Positions 34,445-44,974 of a stretch of 64,000 nucleotides of DNA are shown one piece after another. The position numbers were made by a program, and so were the translations under genes. The stretch is taken from the NCBI GenBank assembly GCA_030280995.1, contig JASXTE010000016.1:11662501-11726500 (forward strand), read 5' to 3'. Position 1 is the stretch's first letter. Every line of letters starts with the position of its first letter. The DNA comes from Hemileia vastatrix. Its lineage: Eukaryota > Basidiomycota > Pucciniomycetes > Pucciniales > Zaghouaniaceae. The notes beneath the pieces were generated by a model that made no database searches, was not told the origin of the DNA, and saw nothing but the letters and a program-made list of their open reading frames with translations.

Positions 34445-37400
34445 GTGTGCAAAGAAAACTATCTTATCTCTCCCAGTTCACAAAACCTCCATGTCTTAAG
34501 GACTGGAGTTGCCTTAAATTGCTTGAGATTCATTCTTTTTAAGGAGGATATCCCCTTCAGTTGTCTTATAGGCTCTGGAGCTTCAATTTCTTTTGTTAGT
34601 TTATCTTTTGCCAAGAAGTTACAACTGACATTTACAGATATCAATCAAACTCCAATTTACTTGGTCGAATCAGAGGAACCCAAATATTGGGTAAGTAAGA
34701 AAGTTTTATGGGTTTTCAACTTTCCAAACTTTCCCCCCTTTGAGTGGGAATTATCAGTCTTGGACGCCCCAAGGATGGACGATACCATTCTTGGCCATGA
34801 CATTTTAATGCATTGGAATCCTGAAATTGATTGTACACGGGGATTGATCACCCCACGCACTAAGTATATTTCTGATTCTTCAATTCAAGTCAATAGGGAG
34901 TTAAACAACCCGTCTTAAAATGTCTTGCTAGAGGACAAATCTCTGCCAGATGACTTGCAAGCATCTGATCTTTCTCTAAATGAGCAATTGGCTAACCCTT
35001 CTAGCTTGATGACTTCACTCGAAGAGGATTTAAATTGCCTCAAAGTGATTAAATTATGCTCTCTCAATTATGGTCTTCCCTCGACAGATTCTCTTGAAGA
35101 TGACAAGGACAACCAAATCATTGTTGAACCCATTAAATCAACTCTACCAGAAATCTATCATGACTTCCTCGATGTTTTCTCAATCCGCAAGGCCGATAAG
35201 TTACCACCTCATCGACCCTATGACCATCAAATAGAGTTAATAGGTCCAGTACCTCTGGCAGGTCCTGTCTATTATTTGTCAAAGGACAAATCTCAAGTTC
35301 TTTGAGACTAAATTTCAGAGAATGTAGCCAAAGGTTTCATCAGAGCCAGTAAATCTCCAACCGGCTCCCCTGTTTATTTTGTAAAGAAAAAGGATAGTAG
35401 CCTTAGGTTGTGTGTTGACTATAGAAAGCTCAACACAGTCACTAAGAAGAACGCATATCCTGTTCCTCCTATGTCATCGCTTCTTACCCTTTTCAATGGT
35501 GCTAATTTCTTTTCTAAAATTTATCTTAGAGGCACTTACAATCTTATTCGCATTGCAGAAAGACATGAACCACTGACTGCAATGTGCACTAGATTTGGTA
35601 GTTTTGAATATTTAGTTATGCCTTTTGGATTGTGAAACGCACCATCAACTTTTCAAACTTTTGTCAATGAAATCTTTCAAGATGTTGTCCAACAATTTTT
35701 TGTTGTATATTTAGATGATATCTTAATTTTCTCAAAGACACTAGATGAACATATTCATCATGTTCAACAGGTTCTAAATCAACATTGAGATCACAGTCTT
35801 TATGCCAAGCACTACGCAATATAGGGGGTGGACTTGCTAGCAAGTCCTCAACCTGAACTCAGATGGAACTCAGATGGAACTCAGACTGAACTCAGACTGA
35901 ACCCATACTGAACTCTACTTGAACACCCACCTAAAACTGTTCTGCTGAGTGGTGTTCATCCCTGATTGTATGGTTCCTTTATCAATAGCTCAATGTGTGT
36001 TCAATCTATGGTGAGTTTGGGTCCAAGGTTGCGGACTTGCTAGCAAGTCCGCCCCCCATATTGTGTGGTGAAGCACAATAAATATAAACACCATCTTAAA
36101 TCAATCAATTTTTTGGGTTTCACGTTATCCACTGATGGTTTAGTCATGGACAACAAAAAGGTCCAAAAAGTCTTGGAATGACCTGAGCCCAAAACCATTA
36201 AATCCCTCCAAGGATTTTTGGGTTTTGCAAATTTCTATAGAAGATTTATTAAAGATTACTCTAAAACTATTTCCAATCTTACTTCTCTTCTTAGAAAAGA
36301 TATTCCTTTTGTTTTTACTTCTACAGCACGAAATGAATTTGAAGCATTGAGACTGCATTTACCACAGCTCCAATTCTTCGACACTTTGATCCTTCTGCTT
36401 TGACAATAGTTGAGACAGATGCGAGCGATTATGCTGTTGCAGGGGTAATTTCTCAATTAAATCCTGAAACAAAATTGTTTCATCCTGCTGCTTTTGAGTC
36501 ACACAAACTCATTGCAGCAGAATTAAATTATGAAATTCATGACAAAGAGCTTTTAAATATTATTGATTTTCTTAAAAAATGGCACTCTTTTCTTCTCAGC
36601 CTAGATAGTCCTTTTCAAATTCTAACAGACCATAATGCTTTGAAATACTTTATGTCTTCCAAAGTGTTAACCAGGCATCAAGCTAGGTGGGCTGGATTTC
36701 TGTCTGAATTTCCTTTTTCTATTTCCTATCGCCCAGGTAAGAACTGCATTGTCCCAGATATCTTATCACATCGGGACAACGTTTACCCACAGCGGGGGGA
36801 CGCATTTGCTGACAATAACCCAGCAAATGTGAAATCAATTTTCAACAAATCAATGTTAAAAACTCATAAACTTAATTCAATGACAATTCAATCTTTTCAA
36901 AATCCACTATCCAACATCCTAGAAGCTCAGTCAAAGGACAATTATTGCTTAGAGTTAAAAGACAAAATACTCTCAAAGCAAGGGGCCAAAAGATTTAGTA
37001 TTGAATCAGGTCTATTAGTTTTCAAAGGTAGAGTAGTCATACCCGACAACAATGAAATAAAATTTTGGATTTTCAATAGTCAACATGATTCTCCATTAGC
37101 TGGTCATTTTGGAGTTGATAAAACCTACCAGTTAATAGCGAGGGATTTCTTCTGGCCAGGAATCAAGGCCTATATAAGAGCTTGTTACGAATGTAATAGG
37201 AATAAGGCTCCCCATCACCAGAAGCATGGGTTGCTTCAACCACTTCCTATTCCCTCTAAACCTTGGGAATCATTATCAATACATTTCATTTCTCAACTTC
37301 CTCTTTCTAATAATTTTGATGCTATATTAGTAATAGTAGATAGATTTTCAAAGATGTCTATTTTCATTAAAACCACTACTACTGCTACAGCAGAAGATTT

Positions 37401-38328
37401 GTCAAAAAATTTTCTAGAATATGTATTTTCCAAACATGGCTTACCTAATGATATTATTTCAGATAGAGGCTTGTTGTTTGTATCCACATTCTGGACTCAA
37501 TTGTGTCGACAACTCAATATCACAAGGAATCTCTCCACAGCCTATCATCCTGAATCCAATGGGAAAACGGAAAGGGTCAACCAAATCCTCAAACAATACC
37601 TTTTAATGTATGTCAGTTACCAACAAGAAGATTGGACCACAGGGTTACCATTGGCCGAATTTGCTTATAATAACTCGACTCATTCTTTGACACAACAATC
37701 TCCTTTCAAAACTGTTTATGGAAGACATCCTCAATTCAACTCAATCCATGTAGGAACTAGTCATCCTGCTGAACATTATCTTCGAACCATATCACGACTC
37801 CAAGAAAAACTTAAATCAAATTTGGAATTAGCGATTCAAAGGTACAAGAAACAGGCCGACAAACATCGACAATCTGCTCCTTCTTTTAAATCAGGCAACA
37901 AAGTATGGCTTGATGCACGAAACATTCGAACGACTCGACCATCAAAGAAACTGGCTGAAAAACGCTTGGGACCATTTGAAATTGACTCTGAAGTCTCTAA
38001 AACTGCATTTCGAATCAAGCTACCTCCTAAATGGCAGGCTATTCACCCTTTTTTCCACGTATCTCTCCTGGAACTGGCTCGAGAAACATACCCGGGCAGG
38101 AACCAACCTCCTCCGGAACCGGTCAAAGTAGAAGACCATCTAGAGTGGGAAGTAAGCTGTATGCTTGATTCAAGAATGCACAAGGGGAAACTTCAATACC
38201 TCGTGGAATGGGAAGGCTTCCTCGATGACTCAGACAAAACATCCTGGGAACCAGCCATCAATGTTTCTAACGCCCCTGAACTCCTAAAATCTTTTCATCT
38301 AAAATATCCTTTAAAACCAAAACCTTAG
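34445..38328 (+). pseudogene. pol of B (protease to chromodomain), split by a MITE
   Basis: The protease reads LIGSGASISF, with Gly for the catalytic Asp (34560-34595). [36 protein letters not shown] then TGA, and intact YLDD at about 35707. The CACTA MITE (35810-36070) interrupts it. The connection [20 protein letters not shown] follows. From 36400 the frame is open for 642 codons: RNase H ETDASDYAVAGVISQ, integrase HHCC zinc region, IHFISQLP where the first catalytic Asp is His, SDRGLLFVSTFW and ESNGKTERVNQIL intact. The chromodomain (VEDHLEWEVSCMLDSR...LQYLVEWEGF...TSWEPAINV) ends at 38328. Confidence 0.9.
35810..36070. mobile_element. CACTA-type MITE, copy 1 (261 bp), TSD AAG
   Basis: It starts CACTACGCAATATAG and ends TATTGTGTGGTG. 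The terminal inverted repeats are about 38 bp and each includes the palindrome GGACTTGCTAGCAAGTCC. Target duplications AAG are at 35807-35809 and 36071-36073. The left interior has six or seven 11-bp repeats of AACTCAGATGG type. The insertion splits the RT of B; the homologous uninterrupted sequence is in B2 near 61890. The 5'-CACTA terminus with a 3-bp duplication is the CACTA/EnSpm hallmark. No coding capacity. Confidence 0.9.
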
Positions 38329-39270
38329 AACTCTCTTTTATTTTTTCTCTTCTTTCTCTTTTCTTTTTCTTTTTCTTTTCTTAAAATACTAAAACTTCTT
38401 CTCTTTAAAATCTAAAATATCTTTACCTCTAAAAATTTACTTATTCTTTGTTTTCTTTTCTTCTTTCTTCTTTTTTCTTTCAAAAGTTTTTCAACCTTCT
38501 TTAAAATAAGTAAAATTAAATTAAAATTAAATTAAAATCTTGAAATTCATTAAAATTAAAATCTTAAAAAATCAATAAATTCCTTTAAATTTTCTTTTCT
38601 CTTTTCCAAACTTTTCTTCTTTTCCCTTATTTCTTTTTCTTCAAACTATCAAAATTTTTCACAAACTCAATATGACAATCTTTCTCAAACTTCACTTCAA
38701 CCTTTAAATCTCTCTTTTAAAATTCATTGAACAAATTATTTCTTTCTTTCAAATTATTTTTTTTCAAAACTATTTTCCTTCTTTTCAAATAACCAAAATT
38801 CCTCAAAAACTCCAATAAATAAAACTTTCACAAATAACAATTTATTCTCTAATTAAATTTTCATTTCAAACAAAGTTATTTCAAGCAACTATTTCTTTTT
38901 TCTTACTTAATTTTTTTCTTTTCAAAATTTAAACTAAAATTCCTTCAATTAAATATTCTTTCTTTTCTTCTTTCATTCAAATTTTTTCTTCTTTCAAAAT
39001 TTAAAACAAAATTTTATTTAAATCTTTTCTTTCTTCTTTTTTTCTTTTCTTTTCTCAAAATCTTATAAAATAAATATTAAAATTTGAATTAAAAACAACA
39101 AAATAAAATAAATAAATATACAAATTGTTTCTACTTTTCTTTTCCTCTTTCTTTCTTTTCCTTTTTCCTTCCATTTTAAATTTTCTCAAACCAATCCCTT
39201 CATCTTCTCCAAAACCACCCTTATTTCCTTCCTACATTTCTCAAAAACCTTTCCCTCTCCTACCGGTACC
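38329..39270 (+). other. almost G-free tract between B pol and the antisense gene
   Basis: Roughly 940 bases of T, C and A contain only about ten G. The sequence is not a simple repeat but an irregular mixture of CTTT/TTTC pyrimidine stretches and A runs. It covers the interval between the stop of pol and the 3' end of the antisense gene (its stop at 39186-39188 lies inside). No coding function is seen on the + strand. Confidence 0.75.
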
Positions 39271-40165
39271 ACTTCCCCAATCTCCAGCAATTCTTCAGCC
39301 ACATTGAAGGAGGCAGCATCAAGAATCTTGTCAATATCGCCACTAAACTCTTCAATAAACCTAGCTTGTCAACCCTGGTGAGGTTTTTTTGACCATACCT
39401 GGTCAAGAGTCTCTTCATTATCCTCCCTCAAGGCAATCACTGGTAAATGTTCTTCAGTAGGGATCGACAGCGCCACTTCCACAATGGCCATTTCCACAGC
39501 ATTGGTTTCCACAATAGGAGCTTCCACACTCGAGGTCTCCACCATAGGAGCTTCGGCAATGACATCTAAATTCTAAGACATACGGTCATCAGTAAAATTT
39601 TTTCTTTTGAAAAAACAAAATTAAAATAAAATAAAATAAAAGCAAACTTACTTTGAACATTGGATCAGCCTCTAGAAATAACTTTGATGTGACTTCCACC
39701 GCCACTTCTTTTTCTTCTTCGTCATCTTGGATGACCATCTGACGCTTCTTTGACCTTCACCAATTCATCCACCTCCTCTTCTACCCTTTGTTTTTTACCT
39801 GTGGCTTGGGTTACCCAGGTTGCCATGGTGCCCTTGACTTCCCCCTCAACTGCTTCTGACTGATCATCCCCGATTGACATGTCCCATATATCTTCAACCA
39901 CCTCTTTGGTCTTTGGTATTACCCAATATTTGGTCTTGGTAAACCTTTGTTCGATGTCAGAATTTTTAGCTAAAGTATCACATGTCACCCATCTCTATCG
40001 GCAAAACTCGCATTTCTGGCGAGGACCTCAAGTATCCGGGCTTTCAACACAGAAGTATTCCATTGTTTCACAAGCCATGCATGCTTGGGAGTACTGTCAG
40101 GTAACGGGCCCACCATCCGCTTTGGGGTGAGAAGGCGTGGGAGTTGGAGTCAGACAAGCTGACAT
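39186..40165 (-). pseudogene. antisense accessory gene of B: Zn2Cys6-like cluster, one intron, acidic tail; broken
   Basis: ATG at 40165 (minus) starts MSACLTPTPTPSHPKADGG. The cysteines of CMACETMEYFC and CEFC follow, with spacing C-x2-C-x6-C-x12-C-x2-C-x6-C, the fungal Zn2Cys6 pattern, but with TGA and TAG inside. Exon 1 (40165-39652) ends DPMFK; a 79-bp intron (39651-39573, GTAAGT...TTAG) follows. Exon 2 (39572-39186) encodes VE-rich repeats (EAPMVETSSVEAPIVET) and an acidic/basic tail. Three stops in exon 1, one extra base near 39740 and one stop in exon 2 make it a pseudogene. It faces pol, as in element C. Transcription-factor-like DNA binding is inferred only. Confidence 0.65.
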
Positions 40166-40243
40166 AATAATAATAATAAACAAGAATTCAATAAAGGGAA
40201 AATAGTGTGGGAAGTATATGTCTCACGCTCAACGGAGCCCACG

Positions 40244-40251
40244 TTTTTATA
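40244..40251 (-). promoter_or_regulatory. TATA box upstream of the antisense gene of B
   Basis: TATAAAAA on the minus strand is 79 bp upstream of the ATG at 40165 and lies just inside the element, next to the 3' LTR start (40262). The position suits an independent promoter for the antisense gene. Confidence 0.5.
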
Positions 40252-40261
40252 CCCAGGCATC

Positions 40262-41335
40262 TGTCACGTGCCACGTGAAACTCAAGGCAAAAGCAGCTCA
40301 TTAAATCAATAATACAGAGGTCTAAATCCATACTCAAAGCGCAGAAAGCAATTCTACATAGCAACTGCGACTTTCCTTTGTGTACTCACTATTCAACCAC
40401 GCTAGTCTAAACTCTAAATCTAAATTATTCAATCTCTCAATAGTGTGTCTAAGTCTTTTACTCAATAAGCGACGCACAGTGCAATAGTCAATGTAATAGT
40501 ATGCTAAAAGGTTTATTATGTGTCTGTGAATTATTAAAAGGGGTAGTGAGCATGGACGGAATGGTTAGTGGAGGATTAAAGGGTTGACGGATGTTAGTGA
40601 GGAGGGTCCAGGTGTAACAGGTGTATTTTTTAATGGTCTGTGGTGTGCGGAATAGTGGATGGGTATGAGGTCAATGCAAGGAGGAGTAAACACTACGCAA
40701 TATAGGGGGTGGACTTGCTAGCAAGTCCTCAACCTGAACTCAGATGGAACTCAGATGGAACTCAGACTGAACTCATACTGAACCCATACTGAACTCTACT
40801 TGAACACCCACCTAAAACTGTTCTGCTGAGTGGTGTTCATCCCTGATTGTATGGTTCCTTTATCAATAGCTCAATGTGTGTTCAACCTGTGGTGAGTTTG
40901 GGTCCAAGGTTGCGGACTCGCTAGCAAGTCCGCCCCCCATATTGTGTGGTGAAAGGATATAAAAGGGGTTGGGTTTTTGGTTCAACATTCTTTAGAATTA
41001 AATTATAAAATGTATATATAGTTAATAGCGGTAAAGCTTTAGGTTAAATCATTATTATTGTATCTTTCCTTATTTTCTCAGTAATCATTTCTAAATCCTA
41101 AATCTTTGATTATTGAGTTTCCAACCCTTTGTGAGATTTTAAGAATATTAATATTACCTTTAAATTATATTAGAATTCTTCTTGAACATATCTCAAAGCA
41201 GTAGCTCTTCCTTTGAGTCATCTTCGAATCACTTCCTCGAACATTTCCTCTGTGCCTCAAAGAAGTTTCTAAACTCATCCCTCCATCTCACTTCCAGGAA
41301 CACCCTCGACCTTGTGCGTAGGTTGTCTGGTGACA
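40262..41335 (+). repeat. 3' LTR of B, carrying MITE copy 2
   Basis: It begins TGTCACGTGCC and ends CTGGTGACA, followed by target duplication GAGCC. It is collinear with 33067-33875 except for the 261-bp MITE plus 3-bp duplication. Its own TATA box is TATAAAAG at 40958-40965, now seven bases from the MITE end. No clear polypurine tract precedes it, which is unusual. Confidence 0.88.
40691..40951. mobile_element. CACTA-type MITE, copy 2 (261 bp), TSD AAA
   Basis: It is almost identical to copy 1 (35810-36070), with the same length and the same termini CACTACGCAATATAG / TATTGTGTGGTG. Target duplications AAA are at 40688-40690 and 40952-40954. The empty site is preserved in the 5' LTR of the same element (GAGTAAAGGATATAAAAG at 33490-33506), which proves the exact borders. 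Few differences from copy 1 imply recent activity of an autonomous partner. Confidence 0.93.
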
Positions 41336-41577
41336 GAGCCCAGAAGAACCACCAGCACAAGTCTACAGTGGAAATAAGGAAGAGTTTAAAGTAGAAAAGA
41401 TTATTGCTAAGCAGGTGGATAGAGGAAAGGTTCAGTATCTGGTGCACTGGAAAGGTTATGGAGTAGGAGAAAGGTCTTGGGAGCCAGTAGAGAACTTAGA
41501 TTATGCTAAGGAAAAGGCTAAGGATTTTGAGTAGGAGCACAAGTGGCAAGAGGCAGGAGGGGTAAAAAGTGGGGTAA
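41336..41577 (+). pseudogene. O2 chromodomain and polypurine tract
   Basis: It continues O2 after [41 protein letters not shown], then [25 protein letters not shown] and TAG at about 41533. The aromatic and WxxY-type positions of a chromodomain ([21 protein letters not shown]) are all present. Chromodomains of this element class are known to direct integration to heterochromatin. A purine-rich tract (GGCAGGAGGGGTAAAAAG) precedes the LTR. Confidence 0.85.
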
Positions 41578-41801
41578 TGTTAGGATTTGTGTTGAGAGGT
41601 GAAGAGGAGGAACACTTTGGGAGCTATGCATTGAAACAGGTGGAGGCAAGGGATATTGCGTAAGGTAGTTTTATGGGGCAAGGGCTGTGGAATGCACCTC
41701 ATTGAACAACTTATATAGTAATCCAGTTATTTCTTGGTCTCTCATGGTTGTAACCCTCATTTTTGGTAGCCCCAACATAGTCAGTGTTTGCCAGCATAGG
41801 T
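41578..41801 (+). repeat. O2 3' LTR, first 224 bp
   Basis: It starts TGTTAGGATTTGTG and follows the O1 LTR sequence (GAGAGGTG, AGCTATGCATTG, AACTTATATAGTAATCCAG, CCAACATAGTCAGT). It stops at CAGCATAGGTA, where E2 begins. The remaining part of the LTR was not found. Confidence 0.8.
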
Positions 41802-42950
41802 ATCCTCAGGACTGAGTATTTCTTATGTTTAAATTAGAATAACCTTAACTTTATTAAGCTTATAAGCTCAATATATGGTTATGATACATATATATATGGT
41901 TATTATGCTAATATATATATTTATTATACTATTATATGACTTATATTAGTTTAAATAGCTTATCCAAAGCCCCATAATACTTATTAAGGTGCTAATGTAG
42001 TCATAAAATTATAGAGGCAAGTATTGATGGTTAAATTTCTCTGGTGGTGTCTAGATTATATACATAGTACTGCAGCGCAGTTGAGTACTTAACAAAAATA
42101 CTTATCTTAATTGATATTAAGCAATTATAGACACACATCAGCTTATATGTATGTATAAACCTCATATTAAGTGTAATATGCAGTTATACTATGTATATAT
42201 TGGTCTATATGCAGGTTTAACCCTCTAAATAGCCTATAAGCTTTGTTTTTCTGCTTATTTTAGGTCATGTGGATGTATTCAATGGACTCACCATGCCTAC
42301 ACAAGCATATACACCTTTTTCAGATGCATATATCCAGTTTGGACAACTTAATCTGCTTCCTTTAATGGATTTTCACAGATTTATGGGTTGGAATATGATT
42401 ACTGGTTTAATGTGGATGCTTGAAGATGTTATTGGGAGCTTGGATAGTTGATTTGGTTCCTTTATATGCTTTGGGTTTTATTTTTATTTTTTTTTGGATG
42501 AGTTATTTTACTTGTTTCCTCATGGTATCTTCTTTTATCTGTTTTCTCTATTTATGGTATGGGTGTATGATATCATTAATTGTGATGGAGGGACCTTAAT
42601 GGAGGTCTGGGTGTTGAAACTGCTTGAATTGGATGCCATGGAGAGGTGATGAGCCCTCACAGTGCTGTAATTTCAGGGGATCGAAGTGGCATCATCTAGA
42701 CTGAAGGTCTGTGCACTCCAGTGGATGTTGGAATAAGTAAAGGAGGATTTGGGGGGTTATTGGACATCACTTACTTACTACACATCAAAGAAACAATACA
42801 AAACAATTATTAGCATATACAAATATATTATAAAGCATTTACAAATTGATATTATCTTTATATTAGCTATCACTATATTTTATTAGCCTATTTTGCACCA
42901 CTAGTCTGCACCAATCCAAATATTGAGAGTTAACAATTGAGTATAACAGT
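41802..42950. mobile_element. E2, second copy of the E repeat, in the O2 3' LTR
   Basis: It is collinear with E1 from TCCTCAGGACTGAG to about 42950, with an extra segment of about 90 bp near 42008-42100 that E1 lacks. The conserved core contains a 61-codon frame (42269-42451: MDVFNGLTMPTQAYTPFSDA...) with good agreement to E1 in the same frame before E1's stops. The right end is lost where sequence becomes unique (about 42950). Confidence 0.6.
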
Positions 42951-43634
42951 TTTATTTATATACCGAATCATTAGTGAGCAGCAGAGCATCCAGCTCTTCA
43001 TCTCACTGATTTTTACGAATACTATCTTTCTCTATCGCAAACGAATGCTAGACTATTTTGGGGAGGACAATGGGGAAGGACATATCATTTTTTTTATGTT
43101 GGCACTTAAGATGACAGCCAAGTCATATAAAAGCCTTTGGACATGTTGATGAGCAACAAAATCAAAGTTTCTACTCTCGCCAAAAAAGGATTTGCTCATT
43201 CAAAAGGGTTGGGGATAAGTCAGGGGATGGAGTGCTTGGAGACTTGAACCTAGTGAATGGATTGAACTTTTAAAGTTCGTTGGGGCAGCTTTGATCGTGA
43301 TCGATCAGAGAATTTTGGATATATTAAGGCGTCCATTTGCAGTCGGTGGCCAGTTTAATGTTGTCTTCTGATACAATTCTAGCCTTAAAACACAGCGTTT
43401 ATCTGAAGTTGATTGCGATCTTGTATAGTCGTATTTCTGAAAAGGCTGAACAAATCCTTTGGCAGATATATAACAATGGCAAGCCACTTAGCCACCCCAA
43501 GTATTGCACTGGCTGGCCATACGCCATGCCCCCCTTGACACTCCAATGGATCCCAGGAACTGCAGTAGTCACGTGTGCCTGCGCGTGTTGAGCTGTCTCA
43601 CTCCTCACTCAACACTTCTCACTCAGCCCTCAGG
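42951..43634. other. unique spacer and 5' region of the BRCT gene
   Basis: GC content rises relative to the repeats and no repeat similarity is noticed. The last 60 bases before the ATG are pyrimidine-rich (CTCACTCCTCACTC...), as is common in fungal leaders. No TATA box stands out. Short open frames here are not supported. Confidence 0.5.
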
Positions 43635-44942
43635 ATGACCACTCGCACGCGTCCAGGCTTGCCGACGATCAAGACACGGTCCATGACTTCTTCTGCCGCT
43701 TCCGGTCTTGCCTCCGGTTCGGTGGCTTTTGGGACCGCCGTTCCTCCGCCACCTAACCCATCTTCCAATCCTCCAAAGCCTCCTTCCAGGCAGAGGAGAG
43801 TCCTTCCTTCACGTTCCATCAACCAACAACAACAAAATCAACCACAGCAATCTTCTCTTCAATCTCGTCAAAAACCTTCAGCTGCTCATCTGCGCTCTTT
43901 AAACACCAGCCAAAATGAAAACAACAACTCCCTTCCTTCCCAAAGATCCGCAAGGCTTAAGTCTAACCTGCCAAGGCCTCCTCCTCGTAAGCATCAACCC
44001 TCTCGCAAGGATAAAGAGAAAAACCTTCCTCCCAGACCTCGTCTCCCACTTACTTCTAAGCAGCCATCTCCTCCACCCTCTGCTGACATTGAAATGCAAG
44101 ATGCTCAACCTCAGCCTCCAACTGAGATAGAAACAGACAGTGTGACCAAGTCATCCGGCAAACGTTCTTTTCAACAGTACAATCCATCTTTACCTTCATC
44201 TCCCCATCATTCTACCGTCGTTATTGTCACGTCCCCCTTACAATCTTTCGTCCCTGATCGTGAAGCCTGTCCAGCTGGCTTCAAACGACAGAGAAGTCAC
44301 TCCCCATGCCCTCAACCCCAAATAACTACACCTTCTCTCTCTCCAAACCCTCTCACCCTGCCTATACCCCCCGTCTTGTCTGGTGAAATGTCTCATTCTC
44401 CGGCCAAGGCTCTCACACCCGAAAATACTCTTCAGCCATCATTCTCGTCATCTTTCTGTCTTCCTTCTGTCATTTGTCACTCTCCTCTGCGTTCCAATCC
44501 AGCTGGTAAACCATCAGATTCAGAAAGTGAAGATGACATTGACTTCATCAGTCCCCGCAAAAAAACTTCAAAGCCTATACAAACTGCATGTCGTCCTGGT
44601 CTGTGGCCCATTAGCAGATCGATCTCACCTCTGTCTAATGATGATGATGACGAACACAGACGAGACATGCACCCTAAAGATCCGCTCCAATTACCCCAGA
44701 TCACACCTCAAAAGATCACCCCCGCTTATGATGATATAGATCTTTCAGCGTTGGATTTGACCCCTTCAAAGCAAAACTCTCCTTTGACTTCTCCTAATGG
44801 AAAAGATCGGTCTCTAGTCGAGCTTTCTTCTTTAAAATTGAGTGACAAATCTGATTTGCCCCCTTCACCAAAGGCCCTCATTAATCTCAAACGCTTAAGT
44901 CCTCATCGGGACCGCCCCATTCATGCACCTATTTTCGCCTCA

Positions 44943-44974
<32 letters not shown>

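Larger units (their letters stand above)
33067..41335 (+). mobile_element. B: Ty3/gypsy chromovirus with antisense gene (8269 bp incl. two MITEs), TSD GAGCC
   Basis: Target duplications GAGCC are at 33062-33066 and 41336-41340, inside the O2 integrase/chromodomain linker. The LTRs are 33067-33875 and 40262-41335 (810 bp once the MITE and its TSD are removed), with termini TGTCAC...GTGACA best seen in the 3' copy. The 5' LTR runs straight into mid-gag, so the primer site and gag N-terminus are deleted. Order: gag, protease, RT (split by a MITE), RNase H, integrase, chromodomain (to 38328), a G-poor tract, an antisense accessory gene, 3' LTR. Confidence 0.88.
12265..42950 (+). mobile_element. 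O2: ancient Ty3/gypsy chromovirus interrupted by nested insertions
   Basis: Five pieces of one + strand element can be joined by reading frame using O1 as guide: 12265-13731 (gag, protease), 14865-16619 (RT to RNase H), 23206-23790 (integrase first half), 32410-33066 (integrase core to C-terminus), and 41336-41801 (chromodomain, polypurine tract, start of the 3' LTR). The gaps are E1, D2 with O1 inside, A, B and E2. The pieces sum to roughly 4.9 kb. The 5' LTR is lost at the junction with C, and the 3' LTR is cut by E2. Stops are frequent, fitting an old copy. Confidence 0.85.

Noticed and set aside
43575..43634. Longer BRCT protein start
   Set aside because: The upstream frame begins with GTG; the first ATG is 43635.
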